DNA from: Streptococcus mitis NCTC 12261 | GTDB lineage: Bacteria; Bacillota; Bacilli; Lactobacillales; Streptococcaceae | DNA: 64,000 bases | Direction: 5' to 3' | Assembly (NCBI RefSeq): GCF_000148585.2 | Contig: NZ_CP028414.1 | Span: forward strand, 549,501 to 613,500 | Shown here: positions 52,525-60,831 of the stretch, one piece after another | Layout of the letters: each line of letters starts with the position of its first letter | Position numbering within the stretch: the first letter of the stretch is position 1 | The notes under the pieces: generated by a model | Told to the model about the DNA's origin: nothing | The model's database searches: none | What the model saw: the letters and a program-made list of their open reading frames with translations, nothing else | Position numbers and translations under genes: made by a program

Positions 52525-53287
52525 ATTTGAATTTGCTAAAGAGCTTGTCAATAAGGCGGGTCAGTACATTCTTGACCATATGCAGGAAGACTTGTGTGTT
52601 GAAACCAAGTCCTCTCCAACAGATTTGGTGACCAGACTGGACAAGGAAGTTCAGGAACTCTTGGTTAGTGAGATTTTGTCTCGTTATCCTGAGGATAAGA
52701 TTTGTGCTGAAGAAGGGTGTCTGCGAGCCTCGGTTAAAGAGGGTAAGGTTTGGGTCATTGATCCCATCGATGGGACCAATAATTTTGTGGCCCAGCAGGA
52801 AGATTTTGCTGTCATGATGGCTTATTTTGAAAATGGTCAGGGACAGTTTGGTCTGATTTATGATGTGGTCAAAGGGGATTGTTACCACGGTGGTGGGGAA
52901 TTTCCAGTTTGTCTAAATGATAGGCCCCTAGCTCCCTTTAAAGCAAAACCACTTGGAGATTTCCTTATTGCAGGGAATAGTGGTATGCTGGAAACCAATG
53001 AATGGGGTCTGGCTGATTTGGGTCGAGCGGTCCTCGGTGTACGTGTCTATGGGAGTGCGGCCATTAGTTTTGCCAAGATTTTGTCAGGGCGTTTGTTGAC
53101 CTATGTCACCTATCTGCAACCATGGGATTATGCCGCTGCAAGTATTTTAGGGGAAAGTCTGGGCTATCGGGTTGTGACCCTATCTGGTCAACCGCTTGAT
53201 TTTCAAACCAGACAACCGGTCATGATGTTACCTCTTGAGATGCAGGAGGAAATTCAGTCCTATATTTACGAAAGGAAAAGAACTTAG
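52514..53287 (+). CDS. Inositol monophosphatase family protein
   Basis: About 257 residues of the IMPase/CysQ superfamily. Metal ligands are seen as EEGCL, then [13 protein letters not shown] (D-x-D-G-T), and the C-terminal [21 protein letters not shown]. Substrates could be inositol phosphate, NADP or related phosphate esters. The start is taken as the TTG at 52514 (reads [11 protein letters not shown]), with GGGAAG upstream; the frame is open further upstream but that part is antisense-like to UPF0223 and not family-like. Abuts the methylase gene. Confidence 0.83.
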   Translation: MESKFEFAKELVNKAGQYILDHMQEDLCVETKSSPTDLVTRLDKEVQELLVSEILSRYPEDKICAEEGCLRASVKEGKVWVIDPIDGTNNFVAQQEDFAVMMAYFENGQGQFGLIYDVVKGDCYHGGGEFPVCLNDRPLAPFKAKPLGDFLIAGNSGMLETNEWGLADLGRAVLGVRVYGSAAISFAKILSGRLLTYVTYLQPWDYAAASILGESLGYRVVTLSGQPLDFQTRQPVMMLPLEMQEEIQSYIYERKRT

Positions 53288-54601
53288 ATGCAATTTCCAG
53301 AAGGATTTGTTGAAAAATATGAAGAGATATTAGGAGATGAGGCAAGAGATTTTCTTGCCTCTTTTGAGGAGGAAGCGGTTTCGGCTTTTCGGATCAATCC
53401 TTTAAAAGAAGCGACAGTTTCCTTTCCTGATGCCATTCCTCAAACTCCTTGGGGCCACTATGGGAAGGTTTCAGGGAAATCGCCTGAGCATGCTACAGGG
53501 TTGGTTTATTCGCAAGAACCCGCTGCTCAGATGGTTGCTCAGGTAGCCCAGCCCAGCCCTGGTATGAAGGTCTTGGATTTGGCAGCTGCACCGGGTGGTA
53601 AATCAACTCAATTAGCAGCCTATCTAGCAGGGGAGGGTCTCCTTGTTTCCAATGAAATTTCAAGCAAACGGGCTAAGATTTTAGTAGAAAACATGGAGCG
53701 CTTTGGAGCGACAAATGTTGTGGTGACCAATGAATCTGCTGACCGTTTGGCCAAGGTTTTTAAGGGCTATTTTGACCTCATTGTCCTTGATGCCCCTTGC
53801 TCTGGTGAAGGGATGTTCCGTAAGCAACCAGATGCTATGGACTATTGGAGTCTTGATTATCCTAGTCAATGTGCTAGCTTGCAAAGAGAAATTCTAGCGG
53901 ATGCGGTAACCATGCTAGCTGAAGGTGGTCGTCTGGTTTATTCGACCTGTACCTGGGCACCCGAGGAAAACGAAGAGATCGTCAATTGGTTGCTGGAAGA
54001 GTATGATTTTGACTTGTTACCAGTTGATCATATCAATGGAATGGTAGCTGGTATTGACCTGCCAGAAACGGCTCGTATGTACCCACATCATTTTAAGGGA
54101 GAGGGGCAGTTTGTAGCTCATCTACAGTTTAAGGGTGACAATCCAGCTCCTAAATTTAAGGCAAGTAAGAGCAATCTCAGCCGAGAACAAGTTGTCTTGT
54201 GGCAGGAATTTGCCCAAAACCACTTGATAGTTAATCTACCGGGTATCTTGCAGACTTTTGGTGACCAACTCTATCTCCTGCCAGAACTTTTGCCAGATTT
54301 AGGGAAACTCAAGATTGCTCGGAATGGCCTGCATCTAGGCACTTTTAAGAAGAAACGCTTTGAGCCTAGTTTTGCTCTTGGTCTAGCCTTGAAACCGAGT
54401 CAGGTCAAGCAGTCTGTTGAAATTGATCAAGAAGCGTTTGTAAAGTATGTCGCTGGAGAAACCGTTCAGCTGGCAGAAAGTCTGCCAAATGGTTGGTACC
54501 AAGTTTTGGTTAAAGGTAATGGCTTGGGCTTTGCTAAGGTGACTGGAAATGTTTTGAAAAATTATTTTCCTAAAGGCCTCAGATTCAAGAGAAAATGCTA
54601 G
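53288..54601 (+). CDS. RsmF-like RNA cytosine-C5 methyltransferase (NOL1/NOP2/Sun family)
   Basis: A 437-residue m5C methyltransferase with SAM motifs KVLDLAAAPGGKSTQLA and IVLDAPCSGEGMFRK (catalytic Cys motif PCSGEG), and YSTCTWAPEENEE containing the second cysteine. The C-terminal domain (from about residue 290) resembles the PUA-like extension of RsmF/YebU. It is likely to modify 16S or 23S rRNA; the exact site is unknown. It starts right after the IMPase stop with AAAGGAAAAG. Confidence 0.88.
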   Translation: MQFPEGFVEKYEEILGDEARDFLASFEEEAVSAFRINPLKEATVSFPDAIPQTPWGHYGKVSGKSPEHATGLVYSQEPAAQMVAQVAQPSPGMKVLDLAAAPGGKSTQLAAYLAGEGLLVSNEISSKRAKILVENMERFGATNVVVTNESADRLAKVFKGYFDLIVLDAPCSGEGMFRKQPDAMDYWSLDYPSQCASLQREILADAVTMLAEGGRLVYSTCTWAPEENEEIVNWLLEEYDFDLLPVDHINGMVAGIDLPETARMYPHHFKGEGQFVAHLQFKGDNPAPKFKASKSNLSREQVVLWQEFAQNHLIVNLPGILQTFGDQLYLLPELLPDLGKLKIARNGLHLGTFKKKRFEPSFALGLALKPSQVKQSVEIDQEAFVKYVAGETVQLAESLPNGWYQVLVKGNGLGFAKVTGNVLKNYFPKGLRFKRKC

Positions 54602-54618
54602 TCAAAGTAGCTTGTCTA

Positions 54619-54627
54619 TGTTATAGT
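54619..54627 (+). promoter_or_regulatory. Extended -10 ahead of the 42-residue gene, predicted leaderless
   Basis: TGT plus TATAGT (54622-54627), then 6 nt to the ATG at 54634. Confidence 0.5.
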
Positions 54628-54633
54628 GGAAGT

Positions 54634-54762
54634 ATGGATTTTTTTCAAATTGTCTTTCATTTTAAGTCAAAATTGGTGGGCAAGGTAACTGAGCAAATGA
54701 CTAGTAAAACTAAGCAAAGAACTTCAGTTGGCTCCCAATTTTCAAAAGAAAAACATAAATAA
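54634..54762 (+). CDS. Small basic protein, 42 residues, unknown function
   Basis: An open frame starting MDFFQIVFHFKSKLVGKVTE and ending SQFSKEKHK, with a hydrophobic-aromatic start and a Lys/Ser/Thr-rich basic second half. No ribosome site, but a TGTTATAGT box ends 6 nt before its ATG, the same layout as the other predicted leaderless genes. It lies between the rRNA methylase and pstS where pneumococcal annotations also place a tiny gene (from memory). Function not recognised. Confidence 0.5.
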   Translation: MDFFQIVFHFKSKLVGKVTEQMTSKTKQRTSVGSQFSKEKHK

Positions 54763-54774
54763 ATAGTTGAAAAA

Positions 54775-54789
54775 ATTCACAGCATTCAC
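54775..54789 (+). promoter_or_regulatory. Direct repeat ATTCAC in the pstS upstream region
   Basis: ATTCAC occurs at 54775-54780 and 54784-54789 just ahead of the AAGGAG ribosome site. Direct TTCAC-type repeats are typical of Pho boxes, but the 9-bp period differs from the usual 11, so this is only a candidate. Confidence 0.3.
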
Positions 54790-54812
54790 CATTATTTTCA
54801 AGGAGAAAAACA

Positions 54813-55691
54813 GTGAAAAAAAGGAAAAAACTCGCTCTATCCCTTGCGGCTCTTTTGCTAGCAGGTTCTTTGGCGGGATGTGCTAGCTGGATTGATCGTG
54901 GGGAATCCATGACAGCTGTTGGTTCAACGGCTCTTCAGCCTTTGGTCGAAGCAGCAGCAGATGAATTTGGCTCTCTGCACGTTGGGAAAACAGTCAACGT
55001 CCAAGGTGGAGGATCTGGTACAGGTCTGTCTCAGGTTCAGTCTGGAGCCGTTGATGTAGGAAATTCAGACGTATTTGCCGAGGAAAAAGACGGTATCAAC
55101 GCATCAGCTCTAGTAGATCACAAGGTTGCTGTAGCGGGCTTGGCAGTGATTGTGAACAAGGAAGTTGATGTTGAAAATCTGACAACTGAACAACTCCGTA
55201 GCATCTTCACAGGTCAAGTGACCAACTGGAAAGAAGTCGGTGGGAAAGACCTAGCCATTTCCATTATCAACCGTGCGGCAAGTTCAGGTTCACGTGCAAC
55301 CTTTGATAGTGTTATCATGGATGGTCAATCGGCCGTGCAGAGTCAAGAACAGGATTCAAATGGGATGGTCAAAAACATTGTTTCCCAGACACCAGGAGCC
55401 ATTTCTTACCTAGCCTTTGCCTATGTGGATGACTCGGTGAAACGCATGAAGTTGAACGGCTATGAGCCGATTGCAGAAAATGTTACAAGCAATAACTGGC
55501 CTTTGTGGTCTTATGAACACATGTACACCCTAGGTCAACCAAATGAATTGGTGGCAGAATTCCTCAACTTTGTCCTCTCTGATGAAGCGCAAAGTGGAAT
55601 CGTTAAGGGAATGGGCTATATTTCTGTCAAGGAAATGAAGGTTGAAAAAGATGCTGTAGGAACGGTGACAGCACTAGAAGGGAGTCACTAA
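54813..55691 (+). CDS. pstS: Phosphate ABC transporter substrate-binding lipoprotein PstS
   Basis: Captures phosphate outside the cell for the PstCAB importer. It has a GTG start with AAGGAG upstream, a basic signal peptide and lipobox LAGC (Cys23). The mature part shows [41 protein letters not shown] and [12 protein letters not shown], which form the phosphate site (Ser/Thr/Arg/Asp). 292 residues. First gene of pstSCAB1B2-phoU; this resembles the second (Pst2) system of pneumococcus, which is expressed constitutively and governed by its PhoU. Confidence 0.94.
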   Translation: MKKRKKLALSLAALLLAGSLAGCASWIDRGESMTAVGSTALQPLVEAAADEFGSLHVGKTVNVQGGGSGTGLSQVQSGAVDVGNSDVFAEEKDGINASALVDHKVAVAGLAVIVNKEVDVENLTTEQLRSIFTGQVTNWKEVGGKDLAISIINRAASSGSRATFDSVIMDGQSAVQSQEQDSNGMVKNIVSQTPGAISYLAFAYVDDSVKRMKLNGYEPIAENVTSNNWPLWSYEHMYTLGQPNELVAEFLNFVLSDEAQSGIVKGMGYISVKEMKVEKDAVGTVTALEGSH

Positions 55692-56608
55692 TGAATCAAG
55701 AAGAATTAGCTAAAAAATTACTTTCTCCCTCAAAGAACTCTCGTCTAGAGAAATTAGGAAAAGGCTTGACCTTTGCCTGTCTGTCTTTGATTGTTATCAT
55801 CGTGGCTATGATTTTGATTTTCGTAGCCCAAAAAGGTTTGTCTACCTTCTTTGTAAATGGGGTTAATATCTTTGATTTCCTCTTTGGCCAAACTTGGAAT
55901 CCTTCAGGTAAACAATTTGGTGCCCTTCCTATGATTTTGGGTTCCTTTATTGTCACAATCCTATCAGCACTTATCGCAACTCCTTTTGCCATTGGTGCGG
56001 CAGTCTTTATGACGGAGGTCTCACCAAAAGGTGCTAGAATCTTGCAACCAGCCATTGAATTGCTGGTCGGGATTCCTTCAGTTGTGTATGGATTTATTGG
56101 TTTGCAGGTCGTAGTTCCTTTTGTCCGTAGTATCTTTGGTGGAACTGGTTTTGGGATTCTGTCAGGGATTTTTGTTCTCTTTGTCATGATTTTACCGACG
56201 GTAACCTTTATGACAACCGATAGCTTGCGTGCGGTGCCTCGTCATTATCGTGAAGCTAGTTTGGCTATGGGGGCCACTCGCTGGCAAACCATCTGGCGCG
56301 TGACCTTGAAGGCAGCGCGTTCAGGGATTTTTACAGCAGTGGTCTTTGGGATGGCGCGTGCCTTTGGTGAAGCTCTAGCCATTCAGATGGTGGTCGGAAA
56401 CTCAGCCGTAGTCCCAACTTCACTAACAACACCTGCTGCGACCTTGACCTCTGTTTTGACCATGGGTATCGGAAATACTGTTATGGGAACCGTTGACAAT
56501 AACGTTCTCTGGTCACTGGCCTTAGTCTTGCTTTTGATGAGTTTGGCCTTCAACAGTGTGATTAAATTGATTACGAAAGAAAGAGGAAAGAAAAACTATG
56601 CACGCTAA
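55691..56608 (+). CDS. pstC: Phosphate ABC transporter permease PstC
   Basis: A 305-residue inner-membrane permease with six helices. MTEVSPKGARILQPAIELLVGIPSVVYGFIG and REASLAMGATRWQTIWRVTLKAARSGIFTA (EAA coupling loop) are typical of PstC. It overlaps pstS by 1 nt and pstA by 11 nt, so the operon is tightly coupled. Confidence 0.94.
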   Translation: MNQEELAKKLLSPSKNSRLEKLGKGLTFACLSLIVIIVAMILIFVAQKGLSTFFVNGVNIFDFLFGQTWNPSGKQFGALPMILGSFIVTILSALIATPFAIGAAVFMTEVSPKGARILQPAIELLVGIPSVVYGFIGLQVVVPFVRSIFGGTGFGILSGIFVLFVMILPTVTFMTTDSLRAVPRHYREASLAMGATRWQTIWRVTLKAARSGIFTAVVFGMARAFGEALAIQMVVGNSAVVPTSLTTPAATLTSVLTMGIGNTVMGTVDNNVLWSLALVLLLMSLAFNSVIKLITKERGKKNYAR

Positions 56609-57482
56609 GAAATTAGATAAAATTGCAACAGCTGTCCTCTACTCAATTGCAGGAATTATCGTTGCCATCTTGGCATCCTTGATTCTTTATATCTTGGTTC
56701 GTGGTTTGCCCCACATCTCTTGGTCTTTCTTGACTGGCAAATCATCTTCTTACCAAGCAGGCGGAGGGATTGGAATTCAGCTCTATAATTCCTTCTTCCT
56801 TTTGGTTATTACCTTGATTATCTCTGTTCCCTTGTCTATGGGGGCTGGGATTTTCCTAGCTGAATATGCTAAAAAAGGTCCTGTGACCAATTTTGTCAGA
56901 ACCTGTATTGAAATCTTGTCTTCACTGCCATCAGTGGTTGTGGGTCTCTTTGGTTACTTGATCTTTGTAGTTCAGTTTGAGTATGGATTTTCAATTATTT
57001 CAGGTGCCTTGGCCTTGACAGTCTTTAACTTGCCTCAGATGACTCGAAATGTTGAGGACAGCTTGAAACACGTTCACCATACGCAACGTGAGGCTGGTTT
57101 GGCCCTTGGGATTTCTCGTTGGGAGACAGTGGTCCATGTGGTCATTCCAGAAGCTCTTCCAGGTATTGTGACTGGGGTCGTCTTAGCTTCTGGTCGTATC
57201 TTTGGTGAGGCTGCTGCTTTGATTTATACAGCAGGACAATCCGCTCCAGCCCTGGACTGGTCAAACTGGAACATTCTCAGTGTGACTAGCCCAATCTCAA
57301 TCTTCCGTCAAGCAGAAACCTTGGCTGTCCACATTTGGAAAGTCAACAGTGAAGGTACCATTCCTGATGGAACTATCGTATCAGCAGGTTCTGCGGCCGT
57401 GCTCCTCATCTTTATCCTCATCTTTAACTTTGGAGCCCGCAAACTCGGAAGCTATCTACATAAGAAATTAACCGCTGCCTAA
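56598..57482 (+). CDS. pstA: Phosphate ABC transporter permease PstA
   Basis: A 294-residue permease partner of PstC with six helices. It shows GIFLAEYAKKGPVTNFVRTCIEILSSLPSVVVGLFG and the coupling loop REAGLALGISRWETVVHVVIPEALPGIVTG. The 'SYQAGGGIGIQLYNSFFL' periplasmic start is typical of PstA. 11-nt overlap with pstC. Confidence 0.94.
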   Translation: MHAKKLDKIATAVLYSIAGIIVAILASLILYILVRGLPHISWSFLTGKSSSYQAGGGIGIQLYNSFFLLVITLIISVPLSMGAGIFLAEYAKKGPVTNFVRTCIEILSSLPSVVVGLFGYLIFVVQFEYGFSIISGALALTVFNLPQMTRNVEDSLKHVHHTQREAGLALGISRWETVVHVVIPEALPGIVTGVVLASGRIFGEAAALIYTAGQSAPALDWSNWNILSVTSPISIFRQAETLAVHIWKVNSEGTIPDGTIVSAGSAAVLLIFILIFNFGARKLGSYLHKKLTAA

Positions 57483-57492
57483 AGGAGAAGCC

Positions 57493-58296
57493 ATGTCAAA
57501 ATATAATTGGGATGAAAAGTATATCATCACCTTTCCTGAAGAGAAAGTGGCCCTCTCTACTAAGGATTTACATGTTTACTACGGTAAAAAAGAATCCATC
57601 AAGGGCATCGATATGCAATTTGAAAAAAATAAAATTACGGCCTTAATTGGCCCTTCTGGTTCAGGGAAATCAACCTACCTCCGCAGTCTCAACCGTATGA
57701 ATGATACCATTGATATTGCTAAGGTCACAGGTCAAATCCTCTATCAAGGAATTGATGTCAACCGCCCAGAAATCAATGTTTATGAGATGCGTAAGCATAT
57801 TGGAATGGTCTTCCAACGACCAAATCCCTTTGCCAAGTCTATCTACCGTAACATCACTTTTGCCCATGAACGTGCAGGAGTTAAGGACAAGCAAGTCTTG
57901 GATGAAATTGTGGAAACCTCTCTCCGTCAGGCTGCCCTTTGGGACCAGGTCAAAGACGATTTGCACAAGTCAGCCTTGACCCTATCTGGTGGTCAGCAAC
58001 AACGTCTCTGTATCGCTCGTGCTATCTCTGTTAAACCAGATATTCTCTTGATGGATGAGCCAGCGTCAGCCTTGGATCCGATTGCGACAGCTCAGCTGGA
58101 AGAAACCATGTTGGAATTGAAGAAAGATTTCACCATAATCATCGTGACCCACAGCATGCAGCAGGCTGCGCGTGCTAGTGATTACACAGGATTTTTCTAC
58201 TTGGGTGACTTGATCGAGTACGATAAGACCTCTAATATTTTCCAAAATGCCAAACTACAGTCAACCAATGACTACGTAACAGGACACTTTGGATAG
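57493..58296 (+). CDS. pstB1: Phosphate ABC transporter ATP-binding protein PstB (first copy)
   Basis: A 267-residue ATPase. Walker [11 protein letters not shown]-loop VFQRPNPFAKSIYRN, signature [14 protein letters not shown], Walker B ILLMDEPASALDP and IVTHSMQQAARASD are all seen. The N-terminal extension (about 20 residues longer than PstB2) includes KYIITFPEEKVALST. AAAGGAG precedes the ATG. Two PstB paralogues in tandem are usual for streptococcal pst operons. Confidence 0.94.
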   Translation: MSKYNWDEKYIITFPEEKVALSTKDLHVYYGKKESIKGIDMQFEKNKITALIGPSGSGKSTYLRSLNRMNDTIDIAKVTGQILYQGIDVNRPEINVYEMRKHIGMVFQRPNPFAKSIYRNITFAHERAGVKDKQVLDEIVETSLRQAALWDQVKDDLHKSALTLSGGQQQRLCIARAISVKPDILLMDEPASALDPIATAQLEETMLELKKDFTIIIVTHSMQQAARASDYTGFFYLGDLIEYDKTSNIFQNAKLQSTNDYVTGHFG

Positions 58297-58308
58297 AAAG
58301 GAAACAGT

Positions 58309-59067
58309 ATGACAGAAGCGATTTTACAGGTGTCAGACCTGTCCGTTTACTACAATCAAAAAAAGGCCTTGAATAGTGTTTCCCTATCTTTCCAACCCAA
58401 GGAAATTACAGCCTTGATCGGTCCATCTGGATCAGGGAAATCAACCCTCCTAAAGGCTATCAACCGCATGGGGGATCTTAATCCAGAGGTAACCACAACT
58501 GGTTCAGTGGTTTATAACGGCCACAACATTTACAGCCCGCGTACAGATACAGTTGAATTGCGGAAGGAAATCGGTATGGTTTTCCAACAACCAAACCCCT
58601 TCCCTATGTCTATCTACGAAAATGTTGTTTACGGGCTTCGTATCAATGGAGTGAAGGACAAGCAGGTTCTAGATGAGGCGGTTGAAAAAGCCTTGCAACG
58701 AGCTTCTATCTGGGATGAGGTCAAGGATCGCCTGCATGATTCAGCTATCGGGCTTTCAGGCGGACAACAGCAACGTGTCTGCGTTGCCCGTGTCTTGGCA
58801 ACTAGTCCTAAAATCATTCTCTTGGATGAACCGACTTCAGCTCTGGACCCTATCTCGGCTGGTAAGATTGAGGAAACCTTGTATGCTCTAAAAGATAAAT
58901 ACACCATGCTCTTGGTTACGCGTTCCATGCAACAAGCCTCTCGTATCTCTGACAAGACAGGATTTTTCCTAGATGGAGATTTGATTGAGTTTAACGATAC
59001 TAAGAAGATGTTCCTCAACCCACAACACAAGGAAACAGAAGATTATATTTCAGGAAAATTTGGATAA
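58309..59067 (+). CDS. pstB2: Phosphate ABC transporter ATP-binding protein PstB (second copy)
   Basis: A 252-residue ATPase: Walker [26 protein letters not shown], signature [15 protein letters not shown], Walker [14 protein letters not shown]. The H-loop His is replaced: the sequence reads [12 protein letters not shown] where family members have VTHxMQQA, so Arg stands in the switch-His position. This may make it a degenerate site paired with the normal PstB1 (inference). AAAGGAAA precedes the ATG. Confidence 0.93.
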   Translation: MTEAILQVSDLSVYYNQKKALNSVSLSFQPKEITALIGPSGSGKSTLLKAINRMGDLNPEVTTTGSVVYNGHNIYSPRTDTVELRKEIGMVFQQPNPFPMSIYENVVYGLRINGVKDKQVLDEAVEKALQRASIWDEVKDRLHDSAIGLSGGQQQRVCVARVLATSPKIILLDEPTSALDPISAGKIEETLYALKDKYTMLLVTRSMQQASRISDKTGFFLDGDLIEFNDTKKMFLNPQHKETEDYISGKFG

Positions 59068-59078
59068 GGAGATAAATG

Positions 59079-59732
59079 ATGTTACGTTCTCAATTTGAAG
59101 AAGATTTGGAGAAATTGCACAACCAGTTCTATGCAATGGGACAAGAAGTGCTATCCCAAATCAATCGGACAGTGCGTGCCTTTGTTACGCATGACCGTGA
59201 TTTGGCCAAGGAAGTCATCGAAGACGATGCAGAAGTGAACGAATACGAAGTGAAATTGGAAAAGAAATCATTTGAAATGATTGCCCTTCAACAACCCGTT
59301 TCTCAGGACTTGCGTACTGTTTTGACAGTCTTGAAGGCTGTATCTGACTTGGAACGTATGGGTGACCATGCCGTTTCCATTGCCAAGGCGGCAATTCGTA
59401 TGAAGGGGGAGCAACGCATCCCAGCTGTTGAAGAAGAAATAAAGAGAATGGGTCGCGATGTCAAGAACTTCGTCGAAGCAGCCCTTGAACTCTATCTCAA
59501 TGGTTCAGTAGATCAGGCCTATGAAGTAGCAGCAATGGATGAAAAAATCAACCATTACTTTGATAGCATTCGTGACTTGGCTACAGAAGAAATCAAGAAA
59601 AATCCTGATGCCATTGTTACAGGTCGTGATTATTTCCAAGTGATTGCCTTCTTGGAACGTATTGGAGACTATGCCAAGAATATCTGTGAATGGGTTGTTT
59701 ACTTTGAAACAGGTAAGATTGTCGAACTATAA
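59079..59732 (+). CDS. phoU: Phosphate transport regulator PhoU
   Basis: A 217-residue helical protein that restrains Pst activity and signalling. Two PhoU repeats, with metal-binding DxxxE-type positions: VSDLERMGDHAVSIAKAA in the first and VIAFLERIGDYAKNICEW in the second. The operon context matches PhoU2 of pneumococcus. Two adjacent ATG codons; the second is better placed relative to AAGGAG. A strong terminator follows. Confidence 0.93.
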   Translation: MLRSQFEEDLEKLHNQFYAMGQEVLSQINRTVRAFVTHDRDLAKEVIEDDAEVNEYEVKLEKKSFEMIALQQPVSQDLRTVLTVLKAVSDLERMGDHAVSIAKAAIRMKGEQRIPAVEEEIKRMGRDVKNFVEAALELYLNGSVDQAYEVAAMDEKINHYFDSIRDLATEEIKKNPDAIVTGRDYFQVIAFLERIGDYAKNICEWVVYFETGKIVEL

Positions 59733-59750
59733 AATAGAGTCATTCTGTAT

Positions 59751-59787
59751 AAAAAGGAGCTTGAAATCAATAGATAGCTCCTTTTTT
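59751..59787 (+). terminator. Terminator after the pst operon
   Basis: AAAAAGGAGCT and AGCTCCTTTTTT form a perfect 11-bp stem with T tail. Confidence 0.92.
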
Positions 59788-59828
59788 GAATGAAAAAAAT
59801 ATTTTTAAGATAAAAATTCAAAAAAACA

Positions 59829-59857
59829 CTTGACAAGCAACTTGGATAGAGTTATAA
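59829..59857 (+). promoter_or_regulatory. Promoter of the amino-acid-binding protein gene
   Basis: TTGACA (59829-59834), 17 bp, TATAAT (59852-59857). Confidence 0.9.
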
Positions 59858-59889
59858 TTATACAAAATTAACAGAGAGGTCGTTTATTT

Positions 59890-60705
59890 ATGAAATCGAA
59901 AAAATGGATATTTGTTTTATGTAGCTTTCTTGCAAGTTTCTTCTTAGTGGCTTGCCAGTCGGGTTCTAATGGTTCTCAGTCAGCTGTTGAGGCCATTAAG
60001 CAAAAGGGGAAATTAGTTGTGGCGACTAGTCCTGACTATGCACCTTTTGAATTCCAATCCTTAGTTGACGGGAAAAATCAGGTAGTCGGTGCGGATATTG
60101 ATATGGCCCAAGCTATCGCTGATGAACTTGGGGTGAAATTGGAAATCTCAAGCATGAGTTTTGACAATGTTTTGACCAGTCTTCAAACTGGGAAGGCTGA
60201 CCTAGCAGTTGCAGGAATTAGTGCTACTGATGAGAGAAAAGAAGTCTTTGATTTTTCAATCCCTTACTATGAAAACAAGATTAGTTTCTTGGTTCGTAAG
60301 TCTGATGTAGAAAAATACAAGGATTTAACTAGCCTTGAAAGTGCTAATATTGCAGCCCAAAAAGGGACTGTTCCAGAAGCTATGGTCAAGGAACAATTGC
60401 CAAAAGCTCAATTGACTTCCCTAACCAATATGGGTGAAGCTGTCAATGAATTGCAGGCTGGAAAAGTAGATGCTGTTCACATGGATGAGCCTGTTGCCCT
60501 TAGCTATGCTGCTAAAAACGCCGACTTAGCTGTCGCAACTGTCAGCTTGAAGATGAAGGACGGCGAAGCTAATGCAGTTGCCCTTAGAAAAAATAGTGCT
60601 GATTTAAAAGAAGTGGTGGACAAGGTCATCCAAAAACTCAAGGATGACGGTACCTACCAAAAATATCTTGAAAAAGCGGCAACCTTAACAGAAGTTGAAG
60701 AATAA
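59890..60705 (+). CDS. Polar amino acid ABC transporter substrate-binding lipoprotein
   Basis: A 271-residue SBP_bac_3-type lipoprotein with signal peptide and lipobox LVAC (Cys22). The binding domain begins GKLVVATSPDYAPFEFQ, continues VVGADIDMAQAIADELG and VLTSLQTGKADLAVAGISATDERK, typical of amino acid receptors of ABC importers. No permease or ATPase gene is adjacent, so it must work with components encoded elsewhere. The TAA stop is the left duplication of a BOX element. Confidence 0.9.
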   Translation: MKSKKWIFVLCSFLASFFLVACQSGSNGSQSAVEAIKQKGKLVVATSPDYAPFEFQSLVDGKNQVVGADIDMAQAIADELGVKLEISSMSFDNVLTSLQTGKADLAVAGISATDERKEVFDFSIPYYENKISFLVRKSDVEKYKDLTSLESANIAAQKGTVPEAMVKEQLPKAQLTSLTNMGEAVNELQAGKVDAVHMDEPVALSYAAKNADLAVATVSLKMKDGEANAVALRKNSADLKEVVDKVIQKLKDDGTYQKYLEKAATLTEVEE

Positions 60706-60808
60706 TACTCAATGAAAATCAAAGAGCAAACTAGGAAGCTAGCCGCAAGCTGTACTTGAGTACGGTAAGGCGACGCTGACGTGGTTTGAATTTGATTTTC
60801 GAAGAGTA
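60706..60808 (-). repeat. BOX element (C-A on plus strand)
   Basis: 103 bp from TACTCAATGAAAATC to TTTTCGAAGAGTA, boxC and boxA with no boxB, in reverse orientation. Flanked by TAA at 60703-60705 (the stop codon of the upstream gene) and 60809-60811. Confidence 0.94.
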
Positions 60809-60831
60809 TAAGAAAAAAGCAGAGTTGGAAG

